A DNA stretch of 64,000 bases. Origin: OFTM382 sp964448185 (GTDB taxonomy: Bacteria > Planctomycetota > Phycisphaerae > Phycisphaerales > UBA1924). Position 1 is the stretch's first letter. The number at the start of each line of letters is the position of its first letter. The stretch is taken from contig CAYUVO010000001.1 in assembly GCA_964448185.1 (NCBI GenBank), forward strand, positions 13,210-77,209. The letters run 5' to 3'. The translations under genes were made by a program, and so were the position numbers. The notes beneath the pieces are model-generated. The model was not told the origin of the DNA and ran no database searches. It was given only the letters and a program-made list of their open reading frames with translations. Shown here piece by piece: positions 34,202 to 43,528 of the stretch.

Positions 34202-35188
34202 TTAGCGTTTGGTCCCCGCGGTAAGATTGAACATGGCGCTGACGGATTCGTTGCAATGGATACGCTTCATCGCTTCGCCCAGCACCGGGCCGATGTCGAG
34301 TTGAACCACCCGGTCACGGATCGCTTCGATCCCCTCGGGCAGCGGAATGGTGTTGGTCACGATAACCTTGCTGATCGGGCTCGCTTCGATGCGTTTGACC
34401 GCGTCGCCGCTGAACAGGCCGTGGGTCGCGGCGGCGTAGACCTTGGTCGCCCCGTTCTCCATCACGAAACGCGCCGCCTCACAGATAGTCCCCGCCGTCG
34501 AAACCATGTCGTCAACCATCAGCACGGTCTTGCCCGCAACCGAGCCGATGAGGTGGCCCGTGGTAACTTCCGAGCCGCTCACCCGGCGTTTATTGATGAA
34601 CGCAAGATCGCCCCCGAGATAGTTCGCAAAGCTCTCGGCGACCTTCACGTTTCCAACATCGGGGCTCACCAGGCACAGATCGCCCAGTTCCTCACGCATC
34701 GCCTCGAAATACTGCACGAGAATCGGTGCTGCAGAAAGGTGATCCATCGGGAGATCGAAGAACCCCTGAATCTGCGCGGCGTGCAGATCAATCGCGAGTA
34801 CTCGGTGCGCCCCGGCAGCGGCGATCATGTTGGCGACGAGCTTGGCGGTGATCGGAACCCGGCCCTGATCCTTGCGATCCTGGCGGGCGTAGCCAAAGTA
34901 AGGCGTCACGATCGTCACCCTTGCCGCGCTCGCCCGCAGCAGGCAATCACAGAACACCAACAACTCAATAAGATTGTCGTTCACCGGGTTGCACGTCGAG
35001 ATCACCACGAAGCAGTCTGTGCCCCGCACGTCTTCATCGATGCGCACGAGCAGCTCGCCATCGGGAAACACCAGCGTGCGGGCATCGCCCATCTCGTGCC
35101 CGATCGCGTCGCACGCAGACATCGCCAGCGGTCGCGTGTTGCGACCGGCAAAGATCCGAAGCCCGTTGGTCGGTTGCTCTGGGTTCAT
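34202..35188 (-). CDS. prs: Ribose-phosphate pyrophosphokinase
   Basis: Makes PRPP for nucleotide, His and Trp synthesis. The motifs FAGRNTRPLA, PYFGYARQDRKDQGR, the DLHAAQIQGFF site and the PRPP loop VLMVDDMVSTAGT are present. 328 residues, slightly longer than average. Its ATG overlaps the stop of the upstream nucleotidyltransferase by 4 bp, so the two are probably translationally coupled. Confidence 0.96.
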   Translation of the reverse strand: MNPEQPTNGLRIFAGRNTRPLAMSACDAIGHEMGDARTLVFPDGELLVRIDEDVRGTDCFVVISTCNPVNDNLIELLVFCDCLLRASAARVTIVTPYFGYARQDRKDQGRVPITAKLVANMIAAAGAHRVLAIDLHAAQIQGFFDLPMDHLSAAPILVQYFEAMREELGDLCLVSPDVGNVKVAESFANYLGGDLAFINKRRVSGSEVTTGHLIGSVAGKTVLMVDDMVSTAGTICEAARFVMENGATKVYAAATHGLFSGDAVKRIEASPISKVIVTNTIPLPEGIEAIRDRVVQLDIGPVLGEAMKRIHCNESVSAMFNLTAGTKR

Positions 35189-36003
35189 GCTTCGGTCGCC
35201 ATCCTCTCGCGATAGATCGCGTCGACCTGGGCGAGATGTTCGGGCGTGTTGATGCTCAGCACATCCTCTGGCGGCACCGCGTCGAGCACCTCGACAATCC
35301 CCCCACTCCCATCACCGCAACCCGATTCCATCATCATCGCCGGAACATCGGTGATGTAATATTCGCCCGAGACCGAATCCTTACCGAGCCGACCGAGCGT
35401 CTCGAATAGAGCGTCGTGCGTGAAGCAGTAGTAGCTCGGGTTGATCTCACGGATCTTAAGTTGATCGGGGTTGGCATTTTTTTGTTCGACGATGCCTGCG
35501 AACCTGCCGTCGGTGCCTCGAACGATCCGGCCGTACCCGCTCGGGTCGTCAACCACACTCGTCGCAAGTGTCGCCATAGCTCCCGTCGTGACGTGCCGAT
35601 CGAGCACCGCTCGCAGCGTAGAAGCTCGAATCAGAGGCCCATCGCCCGCGAGCACGAACACCGGAGCCGAGGCGGGAACGCCCGCCAACGCCTCTTGTGC
35701 GCACAGCACCGCGTGCCCGGTCCCGAGCTGTTTTTCTTGCACGGCATACCGCACCGAGTCATACGAAGCCAGTGCGCTCTCGACGTGCTCGCGTCCATGC
35801 CCCACCACCACCACGATGCGCTCGCAGCCCGCTTCGATGCAGGCATCGACCACGGCACACACCATCGCCCGCCCACCGACATGGTGCGCGACCTTGGGCA
35901 GGTCCGACTTCATGCGTGTGCCCTTGCCCGCAGCCATGATGACCGCGACGGGAGCCGCGTGGTCGGTTGTTTGATCGGTTGATGGGGGGGGAGGGGTGCT
36001 CAT
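35185..36003 (-). CDS. GlmU-type nucleotidyltransferase (single domain)
   Basis: A 272-residue sugar-nucleotide transferase. VIMAAGKGTRMKSDLPKVAH is the GlmU N-terminal signature, followed by VQEKQLGTGHAVLCA, LAGDGPLI, GYGRIVR and INTPEHLAQVD. The left-handed beta-helix acetyltransferase domain of full GlmU is absent, so it is a stand-alone UDP-GlcNAc pyrophosphorylase-like enzyme; the acetyltransferase step would need another gene. The ATG at 36003 is used because the longer open frame would overlap tRNA-Gln. Overlaps prs by 4 bp, which supports the glmU-prs context. Confidence 0.88.
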   Translation of the reverse strand: MSTPPPPSTDQTTDHAAPVAVIMAAGKGTRMKSDLPKVAHHVGGRAMVCAVVDACIEAGCERIVVVVGHGREHVESALASYDSVRYAVQEKQLGTGHAVLCAQEALAGVPASAPVFVLAGDGPLIRASTLRAVLDRHVTTGAMATLATSVVDDPSGYGRIVRGTDGRFAGIVEQKNANPDQLKIREINPSYYCFTHDALFETLGRLGKDSVSGEYYITDVPAMMMESGCGDGSGGIVEVLDAVPPEDVLSINTPEHLAQVDAIYRERMATEA

Positions 36004-36043
36004 CGACGGGGGTGTCGGGCGCACGCTGGGACGAATCGAAAAG

Positions 36044-36114
36044 TTACCCCGCCTGGATTCGAACCAGGACAAGCAGTACCAAAAACTGCGGTGCTACCAT
36101 TACACTACGGGGCA
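36044..36114 (-). tRNA. tRNA-Gln (anticodon TTG)
   Basis: A 71-nt cloverleaf: acceptor TGCCCCG pairs with CGGGGTA, discriminator A, a D-arm GTGTAATGGTAGCAC, anticodon stem GCAGT/ACTGC with a seven-base loop TTTTGGT and anticodon TTG, and a T-arm with GGTTCGAATCC. The 3' CCA is not encoded. It lies 40 bp upstream of the nucleotidyltransferase start, on the same strand. Confidence 0.95.
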
Positions 36115-36721
36115 ATTATAGATTCTATTGCTCAGCGAATGATACTCGCAAACGGTCATGCTCACCGAACGCATGCTCGGTTCTTGCAGTCGCTTCGTGT
36201 TCATTCGCTGTTCAGCGTTCGCCGCGGTCTCCTGCTCTACGCGAGGCCCGGCCATTATGACCTTGCCCGCTGGGTTCACGAACCACACTTTCGCGGTTCG
36301 CTGCCCATGCTTCGCATAGTGAGCAACGCCCGCGGCACAATCGCCAAAGTCCCCCGCTCACAACTCCATCAAACGATGAAACCGCGATCACAGAACCCTG
36401 ACTTGGAGCTTGGACCCGGCGTGGCCGCTCGAACACTCGGCCCCTCATCAAGAAGAGGGAGTACCGCACTTGTCGATTGGCCGAACCCATGACAGCGCCT
36501 CGGCTTGGCCGCAGGACATCCCACGAACCGTCAACCTCGTCACCATCGGCTCCGCTAACAGGGCCATGATAGGCCCGGTCGAAGACCCAAGAAGCACGGT
36601 TTGGAACGCTGGCGAAACCCCAACGCTCCCCTCCGAACGAGCCACGACCGTAAGGGAGTGGAGATTTCACTCGACCAGCAAGACCCCTCCCTTATGGTCG
36701 CGGCTCGTCCAGAATCCTGAC
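36115..36721. other. Non-coding stretch with palindromic repeats
   Basis: About 600 bp between tRNA-Gln and the SWIM gene. I find no convincing gene. The 152-codon minus frame (36212..36670) opens with SPLPYGRGS, which is simply a translated dispersed repeat. A 62-codon GTG frame (36100..36288, minus) has mixed codon use and runs into the tRNA. The right end holds an inverted pair of repeats (36636..36710). The left part could contain the tRNA promoter, but no clear boxes were found. Confidence 0.6.
36636..36710. repeat. Inverted pair of dispersed palindromic repeats (copies 5 and 6)
   Basis: Copy 5 (36636..36661, plus) reads AACGAGCCACGACCGTAAGG then GAGTGG. Copy 6 (36684..36710, minus) reads ACGAGCCGCGACCATAAGGG then AGGGG on the reverse strand. 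The two match at 22 of 25 positions in inverted orientation, with a 22-bp spacer. It lies 12 bp past the stop codon of the SWIM gene, so it could fold at the 3' end of the mRNA. Confidence 0.75.
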
Positions 36722-37888
36722 TCAGTCGTCCTTCTTCATCGCCTTGGCTTTGCCAAGCGTCCGCTTCTTTCGGCCCGGGAGTGGTTTCGACGCGGGCTCT
36801 GGAGCTGTCGGCGTCTCATCCGCCTCGTCGTCGGTCATCAGAGCAGCACGCGAAATCACGTCGTAACACGTCGCCAAAAGCCCCACAAACGGGAATCGGC
36901 TCTTGGCAAACGGGCTCGGACCGAGCCGACGCAGCAGCGGATGACTCACCTCGGGCGGCAATAAAGGAGCGTCCACCTCGTCGAGCTCGTCGCCCGCCTC
37001 CCAGAACCGATCAAGACACGAATCCAACGGCTCGCTCTCGGCCCCAAGGTGCGGCGTATAGACCGCAGCCGCCTGACCCACCATCGTCCCGCTCGACGCC
37101 TGACGATGCTGACGGAGCCGCTCGATCAAGTCTTCAGAAGGCATCCCCCGAAGCGTAAAAATCAAGAACGGCTCGGTCGCCAATCGGTCCGCGATGAGCA
37201 GCCCAAGGCACAGCGTGTGCCGACACCAAGGCGTGCCGTGACCACAGGTACACGAGGCTCTGAGTTGAGTCGGATCGGTCGGAAACAGGTGGAGACCGAA
37301 GGGTCCGAACAGGTCTTCGACGTTGTGTGGCAGGTCGCCGCTGAGCATCTTGGCGGTGTAGAGCGACTGATCAGCCATCGCTTCGATAACCGCTTTCCAC
37401 TGTTCGAGCGTGAACGTATCGAGCTCGACGCGGGTGGTGTAACTCATCCGGCGTCTGCCCTGAACGGGTCCTTCAAAGCTGCCGCTGGCGAGTTCCATCC
37501 GGCGGGTCTGGCCCAGGGTGGCGTACTCGATAGCCTCAGCCATCGCGGTTCCTGCTGCTGCTGCTTCGAGGAGCCTCATCCAGCGCTGCGTGGCCCAGTG
37601 TTCGGGCATCGAGCCGTCGCGAGCCTTGAGCTTGACCCCGTAGCGGACCTTCCGCGGGTGCATGGTTTTTTCATCGCGCTTGCGTTCGGGATAGGGCTGA
37701 GCCCGATCGCGTCGTTCGCGTGACGCCACCGTTGGCGGCGCCGGTGCCGAGGCGACTCGCGATTGGGGTGGCGGGGGGGGCTGGGGTGTGGACGACACCG
37801 TGGGCGTGGTGCCCTTGATCGGGTTGACCGGGTCGGTCGGCTGAGAATCAGTTGGCTTGTCAGACTTTGGCACGCGGGGAACACTCAC
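36722..37888 (-). CDS. SWIM zinc-finger protein
   Basis: A 388-residue protein. The SWIM motif CTCGHGTPWCRHTLC lies near residues 208-222 (CxC...CxH), a zinc finger thought to bind DNA or protein. The first 85 residues are a Pro/Ser/Lys-rich disordered region and the last 35 a basic one with KKRTLGKAKAMKK. It lies 48 bp downstream of the SNF2 helicase on the same strand. SWIM/SNF2 neighbours recur in bacteria and are thought to act together in remodelling of protein-DNA complexes; this is inference from context. Confidence 0.85.
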   Translation of the reverse strand: MSVPRVPKSDKPTDSQPTDPVNPIKGTTPTVSSTPQPPPPPQSRVASAPAPPTVASRERRDRAQPYPERKRDEKTMHPRKVRYGVKLKARDGSMPEHWATQRWMRLLEAAAAGTAMAEAIEYATLGQTRRMELASGSFEGPVQGRRRMSYTTRVELDTFTLEQWKAVIEAMADQSLYTAKMLSGDLPHNVEDLFGPFGLHLFPTDPTQLRASCTCGHGTPWCRHTLCLGLLIADRLATEPFLIFTLRGMPSEDLIERLRQHRQASSGTMVGQAAAVYTPHLGAESEPLDSCLDRFWEAGDELDEVDAPLLPPEVSHPLLRRLGPSPFAKSRFPFVGLLATCYDVISRAALMTDDEADETPTAPEPASKPLPGRKKRTLGKAKAMKKDD

Positions 37889-37936
37889 CTCTATATAAAC
37901 ACAAGAACTCGCAGATCAACCAACCGAGTCTGGACG

Positions 37937-40900
37937 CTACACCTCGTCCGTAACAGCTTCTTGACGCATCGTCAGAATCCGCTTGAGATCATCGCTCGAA
38001 AGATCCGTAAGCCAGCGCTCACCCGAGCCCACGATGGACTCGGCAAGCTCGGTCTTCTGTTCGATCATCTCGTCGATGCGTTCTTCGAGCGTGCCACGCA
38101 CAACGAACTTGTGAACGTGAACCGTTCGGGTCTGCCCGATGCGGAACGCCCGGTCGGTCGCCTGGTTCTCGACAGCAGGGTTCCACCAGCGGTCGTAGTG
38201 GAACACATGATTTGCAGCAGTCAGGTTCAGACCCACACCACCCGCCTTGAGGCTCAGGATCATGATCGGGATCTTGCCTGTCTCGTCCTGGAACTGGTCG
38301 ATCATGGCCATGCGCTGTTTCTGCGTCGACCCGCCGTGGAGGAACAGCACTTCTCGCCCGAGTTCGTGACGCAGCATCACGCTGAGGATCTGCCCCATCT
38401 GACGGAACTGTGTAAAGATCAACGCACGATCGCCCGCAGCGAGCATCTCGTCGAGCATCTCCAGGAGCCGAACGCTCTTGCCCGACCTCGAGGGGTCCGG
38501 CGGCGTGCCGGGCTCGCTGTCCTTGAGCGCCTGCGCCGGATGGTTGCAGACCTGTTTGAGCCGGATGAGCGCGCTGAGCACCATCCCTCGGCGGTGCATC
38601 CCCTGGCTCTGCTCGACCTCGGCCAATACCCGCTTGACCGTGCTCTCGTAGAGCTCGGCCTGCTCGCGGGTGAGATGGCAATATTCGCGGGTCTCGATCT
38701 TCTCGGGCAGGTCCGCGATGATCGTCGGATCGGTCTTGACACGCCGAAGCACGAACGGCCCGATGAGCGAACGAAGCTGCTCGCCACGAGCCTTGTCGCG
38801 GTACCGCTCGATCGGAACCGAGAACCTCCGCTGGAAGTTGCCCGCGGTGCCCAGATATCCCGGATTGAGGAAGTCCATAATCGACCACAGCTCGCTGAGC
38901 CGGTTCTCGACAGGCGTACCCGTCAAAGCAATCCTGCGTTCTGCCGGCAGCGCCCGGACGGCTTGCGACTGCTTGGTCGTCGGGTTCTTGATGAACTGTG
39001 CTTCATCGAGCACGATCCGCCGCCAGCGGACCTTCTCGATGGTGTCCTTGTCTCGGTGAGCGAGCGCGTAGGTCGTCACGACGACGTCCGAGTTGGCGCA
39101 TTGTTCGATGAGTGCGTCGCCGCTCATGCGTTCGGGACCGTGATGGATCACCACCTGCAGCGAAGGGCAGAACCGCTCGGCCTCTCGCTGCCAGTTGCCC
39201 ACCACCGACATCGGAACCACCAACAACGTCGGCATCACCAGCTCGTGCTCGGCATCGACCTTCTCGATTTTCTGGTCGTCGGGCACTTCCTTGTGATCGC
39301 GGGTTTGCTTAGCAATCGCCCGTTCGTAGGCAAGCAGCGCGAGCAGTTGGACGGTCTTGCCCAAGCCCATGTCGTCCGCGAGGCAGGCACCAAACCCGAA
39401 GCGTTCGAGGAACGCGAGCCACGAGACACCTCGGAGCTGGTAGGGCCGAAGCGTTCCTAGGAACGTGTCGGGCAGCTCGACTTCGGGGAGCTTCTGGCCC
39501 ATGCCCGATTGTTCGAGCAAAGCGCTGAGCCAGCCACCGATCTCGAGCCCGAGTACGGGCACGCCGGTCTTGCGCGAATCGGTCGCGTAGGCAAGCCGCA
39601 TCGCTTCACCGAACGCCATCTTGCCGCCCGGGTTCTCGCGTATGAACTCGAGCGCCGCGTTGACGTCTTCGGGCCGGATCTCGACCCACTTGCCGCCGAA
39701 GCGAACCAATGGCGTGTTGCGATTGGCGAGCTCCTCGAACTCGTGGAGCGACAGCGTCTTGTCCCCGACGACAATCTCCCAGTGATAGTTGACCAGCGTG
39801 CCCAAGCCCAGCCGAGTGCTTCCTGCGGAATCACCCATCCCCGAATGCTCGTCCTCACCCGGCGGCCCAGAATCAATCTGGAGCTTCGTCCCAAGACGCA
39901 TCGCGGGCGATTCCCACCAATCGGGAACCTGCACCGTGACGCCCTGTTCTTCGAGCAATAGCCGATGCTCACGCAAAAACTCGTACGCCTGCATCGTCGT
40001 CATCAACAGCATCGAAGGCTCGGGCTCGGTGAGCGCCTGCTCGAACGCAGGGCAGATCCGGCTCGCACGCCCGAGCTCCGTGAGCAACAGCTCGTGCGGA
40101 TTCTCGAGCCGCTTGCCCTCGATCGTCGTCCCCTCGGCGGGCAACGCCCACACGTCCTCCGCCCACACCGCAAGACGCGGGTCTTCAGCCGATCGCAGCT
40201 CGAACCGCAAGAGCCAGCTCATCTCGAGTTCGCTCTGCTCATCACCCTCGTCATCAATCCCCAGATCAACAGGCTCTTCGACGCGGACGCCAAGACGCCA
40301 CGACGACGTCTGGCCGCGCACATCAAGAGCACCGATCCATTCGCGGACCGACTTGATCATCTCGCTCTGGAGCATCGTGCTCGTAGTAAGCGAGCGTTCT
40401 TCACCTAAAAGCCCGCCGAGCCAGAGCACATGCGGATCGTCCACCCCGGCTCCACGCTCGCCACCGGCTTCGAGAGCTTCCATCATGCCCTCAGACCGCA
40501 GCACACCGCGCACGGTGCTGTCGATGACCGTGCCCAAGAACGCCTCGACCACCGCCATCGAATCCTGTTCGGTGCTCTTGGCCGAGGCCCGACAAGCTGG
40601 GGGCATCGAACGCGCCAAACGCATCACACGATCGGCTTGGTGTTCATCGCTGAGCCAAGGACGCCAGCCCGCGCTCATCGCCCCGCCCGGTTTGTGCAAG
40701 AGCATCGGAACAAAGCGTTGCTGGGCCAGCAGGTGACGCGCAACCCGGGCCGCCACCGCGAAGCTGCGGATCGAAGCGCCCGCAAGCACACGAGTAGAGA
40801 CCGCCACGCCTCCCGACTCGGCAGAGCCCTCAGACTCGCTCGCATCGAGCAGCCGGTCGAGCACCGCGCTGATATCGGCAGCCCTCGGTGAAACCGTCGC

Positions 40901-41206
40901 GACCTTGTAGCTCTCAAGAAACGGGGGTTCGTCTTCGTTCGCTTCGGGGTCGGCAGCCCGACCCGCCGCGTGGGCAAGTTCCGGGCTCGGCAGCGGCCGA
41001 GAGTCACGCGAGGGCAGCAGCAACTCGACGGTTTCGACCGAGTCGTACGGCATCTCTAGAAAGCTCAGCGCAGCAGCGGGGTCACCAATAAACGGGTGCT
41101 CGTCTTCGTGATCACTTGGGGCTTGGTCCACGAACCGCGTGAACGATTCGACCCACAGCCGAAGCTTGCCGTCAACCCATGTGGCGTGCACCGCGTCCAT
41201 CCGCAC
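37937..41206 (-). CDS. SNF2-family DNA-dependent ATPase
   Basis: A 1,089-residue Swi2/Snf2 translocase. The long N-terminal region (residues 1-560) has weak similarity only. The ATPase core follows: motif I DDMGLGKTVQLLALLAY near residue 609, motif II DEAQFIK near residue 731, and motif III GTPVENRLSELWSIMDFL. The helicase C lobe near residues 890-1040 contains LKAGGVGLNLTAANHVFHYD and the final RAFRIGQT. Two possible starts, GTG (41206) and ATG (41200), share an AGGAGAGAGG ribosome site. The gene precedes the SWIM partner. Bacterial homologues remove proteins from DNA or RNA polymerase from templates. Confidence 0.93.
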   Translation of the reverse strand: MRMDAVHATWVDGKLRLWVESFTRFVDQAPSDHEDEHPFIGDPAAALSFLEMPYDSVETVELLLPSRDSRPLPSPELAHAAGRAADPEANEDEPPFLESYKVATVSPRAADISAVLDRLLDASESEGSAESGGVAVSTRVLAGASIRSFAVAARVARHLLAQQRFVPMLLHKPGGAMSAGWRPWLSDEHQADRVMRLARSMPPACRASAKSTEQDSMAVVEAFLGTVIDSTVRGVLRSEGMMEALEAGGERGAGVDDPHVLWLGGLLGEERSLTTSTMLQSEMIKSVREWIGALDVRGQTSSWRLGVRVEEPVDLGIDDEGDEQSELEMSWLLRFELRSAEDPRLAVWAEDVWALPAEGTTIEGKRLENPHELLLTELGRASRICPAFEQALTEPEPSMLLMTTMQAYEFLREHRLLLEEQGVTVQVPDWWESPAMRLGTKLQIDSGPPGEDEHSGMGDSAGSTRLGLGTLVNYHWEIVVGDKTLSLHEFEELANRNTPLVRFGGKWVEIRPEDVNAALEFIRENPGGKMAFGEAMRLAYATDSRKTGVPVLGLEIGGWLSALLEQSGMGQKLPEVELPDTFLGTLRPYQLRGVSWLAFLERFGFGACLADDMGLGKTVQLLALLAYERAIAKQTRDHKEVPDDQKIEKVDAEHELVMPTLLVVPMSVVGNWQREAERFCPSLQVVIHHGPERMSGDALIEQCANSDVVVTTYALAHRDKDTIEKVRWRRIVLDEAQFIKNPTTKQSQAVRALPAERRIALTGTPVENRLSELWSIMDFLNPGYLGTAGNFQRRFSVPIERYRDKARGEQLRSLIGPFVLRRVKTDPTIIADLPEKIETREYCHLTREQAELYESTVKRVLAEVEQSQGMHRRGMVLSALIRLKQVCNHPAQALKDSEPGTPPDPSRSGKSVRLLEMLDEMLAAGDRALIFTQFRQMGQILSVMLRHELGREVLFLHGGSTQKQRMAMIDQFQDETGKIPIMILSLKAGGVGLNLTAANHVFHYDRWWNPAVENQATDRAFRIGQTRTVHVHKFVVRGTLEERIDEMIEQKTELAESIVGSGERWLTDLSSDDLKRILTMRQEAVTDEV

Positions 41207-41298
41207 CTCTCTCCTGTGTCGGAGCCCAGAATCTGGCCGCCGAACACTGCTCCTACAAAAACGACTCCCCGCGAAATCCCGTCAAACCGATTCCAAAA

Positions 41299-41371
41299 TG
41301 AGGGCGCAGGGACTCGAACCCTGGACCCGCGGATTAAAAGTCCGCTGCTCTGCCAACTGAGCTACGCCCTC
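41299..41371 (-). tRNA. tRNA-Lys (anticodon TTT)
   Basis: A 73-nt cloverleaf: acceptor GAGGGCG/CGCCCTC, discriminator A, D-arm GCTCAGTTGGCAGAGC, anticodon stem GCGGA with loop CTTTTAA (anticodon TTT), T-arm CAGGGTTCGAGTCCCTG. CCA is not encoded. It lies upstream of the SNF2 gene on the same strand. Confidence 0.97.
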
Positions 41372-41549
41372 TGTGCTCCCTTTGAGCATGACCACCACGA
41401 TATGCACACCCCTGGCCGATCACCACCCTTGCGACAAACCTCCTGAGGGCGTTGCTCAGGATCGCACATCAAACCGCACTGGGCTCTACACTCGCCCCGC
41501 ACTCACCTGGCACTCACCGGCTCATCAAGAGCACCCGGAGGATTCTGTA

Positions 41550-42524
41550 ATGGCTCGACGCTCTACGCCCCTGATCGCTGACCCGTTCAACTCCACCCTC
41601 CCCTTGAAGAGAACCTCCCTCCATAGAGCAATGCTCGCGGGGGCGGTGGCACTCCTTGCGAGCCAAGCAGCCGCCCAGACCTCCGAGCCGACTGAGCCAC
41701 TCGCCGAGCCCGCCGACCGTCTCGATGTCGTGCTCCATGCGGGGGGCACCTTTGATCTCTCCGCCGACTTCGACGAGGGCGACGTCTCCGTGTCTCGTCT
41801 CAACTCGGGCATCGACCTGATCTTCAAGCTCCCCGAGGACGCCCTGTTCATCCTCTCTGCCGAGTCTGAATATTCATGGTACGACTTCAACGACGCCATC
41901 GGCCTGCTCGCAGGCACCGACGACCCTCTCGACCAGACCAACAGCTTCGGGTTCGGGGCCCAGATCATCGTCCCGATCAACGAACGCTGGACCGCGTTCG
42001 GCGGCGGCCGAGTCCGGTGGTCATACGAAGAAGACGCCGACGTCAGCGAAGGACTTACCGTGGCGGGCACTGCCGGTGCCAGCTACAAGTTCGACAACGG
42101 GTTCACTCTCGGCATCGCGCTCTACGCAGCCTCGCGGCTCGAAGACGACGCACGATTCTTCGCCCTCCCCACCGTCGACTGGAACATCAACGACCAATGG
42201 CGACTCAAATCCACCGGCCCCAAGCTCCGCTTGAGCTACTCCCCGACCGACCCGCTCACATGGTTCGCTGAAGGAGGCTGGGAGTCGCGTGAATACCGCC
42301 TCGACGACAACGGCCCGGCACCCGACGGCGTGCTCCGCGATGACCGCATCGCAGTCGAAGCAGGCGTGGTATGGAAACCCAACGAACACTTCGAGCTCAC
42401 CGCTGCTGCGGGCGTTGTCGTTTACAACGAATACGAATTCCTCGACTCGACGGGCACCGAGCTCAGCGAAGAAGACGCCGACGCCGCGCTGCGTTTGCGA
42501 CTCGGTGCCACGTTCCGGTTCTAG
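41550..42524 (+). CDS. Exported outer-membrane beta-barrel-like protein
   Basis: A 324-residue protein. A signal peptide is visible (AMLAGAVALLASQAAAQT, cleavage near residue 40 after a long basic N-region). The mature part consists of alternating amphipathic strands with aromatic ends (SAESEYSWYDF, FGFGAQIIVPI, WTAFGGGRVRWSYE) and ends in LRLGATFRF, a typical C-terminal phenylalanine for barrel assembly. The ATG at 41550 has GGAGG 8 nt upstream, whereas the long frame from 41373 has none. Ligand unknown. The 168 bp downstream contain no feature I can support. Confidence 0.75.
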   Translation: MARRSTPLIADPFNSTLPLKRTSLHRAMLAGAVALLASQAAAQTSEPTEPLAEPADRLDVVLHAGGTFDLSADFDEGDVSVSRLNSGIDLIFKLPEDALFILSAESEYSWYDFNDAIGLLAGTDDPLDQTNSFGFGAQIIVPINERWTAFGGGRVRWSYEEDADVSEGLTVAGTAGASYKFDNGFTLGIALYAASRLEDDARFFALPTVDWNINDQWRLKSTGPKLRLSYSPTDPLTWFAEGGWESREYRLDDNGPAPDGVLRDDRIAVEAGVVWKPNEHFELTAAAGVVVYNEYEFLDSTGTELSEEDADAALRLRLGATFRF

Positions 42525-42692
42525 ATCGTCTTCATTTCACACGCGGGCGGCATCCGCGACCTCCTCGCCGAGGCCAAGTCCGCAGCTTCCAAGGAGCGAC
42601 TCTTCGCAACCCCCGCTCACGCGCCAAGCATACGAGCCGTCAGACACGGCCTAGTAACCGACTCCTGTGGCCGAGCGGTGCCAGTTGGTATA

Positions 42693-43028
42693 TTAGGATT
42701 TCGGAAAACTCATATAATCTGCCAGTATCGAAAGCGACTTCACGTCTTGATCATGCACGTCTTCCCAGAATCCGGGTTTCATAAATGGCGGAAATGACAT
42801 GCGGATACCGCCATCATCGTCAAGGCTTATCTTCCACCGAGAGTCGATGGAGTTGTCTACAACGCTAAACAGATGGGCCGGATACAGCACAGGGAGGGAG
42901 TGCCCGACAGAGATACGCAGGTCGTCATATGCGATGCCAAGTACCGTGTACTCGCGCCCTGGAACAAGCTCTTTCCATGTGTGGTTACTTCCATTCTTGT
43001 CACGGTTGGAAACACAGACAACTTTCAT
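42693..43028 (-). CDS. Candidate immunity protein of toxin cassette 1
   Basis: A 111-residue soluble protein, not recognised. It starts MKVVCVSNRDKNGS and contains VPGREYTVLGIAYDD, a pattern seen in small immunity-like proteins. It begins 22 bp after the stop of the orphan toxin cassette on the same strand, and a Shine-Dalgarno-like AGGAGG lies in the spacer. Base composition is clearly more AT-rich than the core genes, in keeping with acquired toxin/immunity modules. The immunity role is inferred entirely from position and size. Confidence 0.6.
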   Translation of the reverse strand: MKVVCVSNRDKNGSNHTWKELVPGREYTVLGIAYDDLRISVGHSLPVLYPAHLFSVVDNSIDSRWKISLDDDGGIRMSFPPFMKPGFWEDVHDQDVKSLSILADYMSFPKS

Positions 43029-43050
43029 GGTCCTACTTGCCTCCTAGGCC

Positions 43051-43425
43051 CTAGAAGGGATCGGGTTCCCCTGCTCTCTTGCCACCAAATACCTGCCCAT
43101 TCTTTTCGTACCAGTGTAACTCATCGCCTTGCCGATTCCACCCCTTCTTCTTTTTCCAGTCTCGGATACGTCCGTCCCACAGTTCGATAAGGCGATCGAT
43201 TTTGCGAATATCCTTGCCCTTAGCTATTATTTTAGAGCCTGACTTTACGTATTGACTAATATTGCAGTTATGCACCCACGTTCCGTGTTCGCCGACGAAG
43301 TAGGTAGGCGAGCCCGGGACCGAGAGATTGTAGATCGGCACACGCTCGTTGCCGAAGGCGACTCCCAGAACCTCTGCCGGGCCGTGCATGACCGAGACCA
43401 ACTCGCCGGTTTGTAGCTGGCGCAA
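43051..43425 (-). CDS. Orphan C-terminal toxin cassette 1 (Hint tail plus toxin domain)
   Basis: Residues 25-55 (NLSVPGSPTYFVGEHGTWVH then NC) are the end of a Hint/pretoxin autoprocessing domain, where the His-Asn-Cys marks the cleavage site in polymorphic toxins. About 70 residues follow as a distinct toxin domain, Lys/Trp-rich (RIRDWKKKKGWNRQGDELHW), which I do not recognise. There is no Rhs/RHS core, signal or ATG: the frame is open upstream to 43554 and the TTG start at 43425 is arbitrary. It therefore looks like a displaced toxin tip, usable by recombination into a full-length toxin. Followed by a small candidate immunity gene. Confidence 0.72.
   Translation of the reverse strand: MRQLQTGELVSVMHGPAEVLGVAFGNERVPIYNLSVPGSPTYFVGEHGTWVHNCNISQYVKSGSKIIAKGKDIRKIDRLIELWDGRIRDWKKKKGWNRQGDELHWYEKNGQVFGGKRAGEPDPF
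43268..43374 (-). repeat. Hint-tail direct repeat, copy 1
   Basis: A 107-bp direct repeat matching 44454..44560 at about 85-90%. The first 43 bp (43268-43310), which encode the conserved end of the Hint domain, are identical. It is the constant part shared by two different toxin cassettes and would be a substrate for homologous recombination. Confidence 0.9.
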
Positions 43426-43528
43426 CGAGGACCAAGCCGACGACGATAGCGGAAGGACGTGGCTGGCTGATTTCCTGCAATCACAGCGGCTTGTCGTTAC
43501 TAGGCTCTGTTTGAGTAGCCGCCATGAC

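Noticed and set aside
36100..36288. 62-codon minus frame with GTG start
   Set aside because: Codon use is mixed, no homology recognised, and the end runs into tRNA-Gln.
36212..36670. 152-codon minus frame starting SPLPYGRGS
   Set aside because: The start is a translated palindromic repeat and the rest has no coding signature.
37763..39460. 565-codon plus frame opposite the SWIM and SNF2 genes
   Set aside because: Crosses two genes in antisense; no recognisable domain.
41299..41371. tRNA-Lys as an attachment site for an integrated element
   Set aside because: No integrase, no repeat of the tRNA 3' end and no change of gene type at the boundary were found.
42525..42692. Possible small RNA or leader upstream of the toxin region
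   Set aside because: No hairpin with T-run or conserved element could be identified in these 168 bp.
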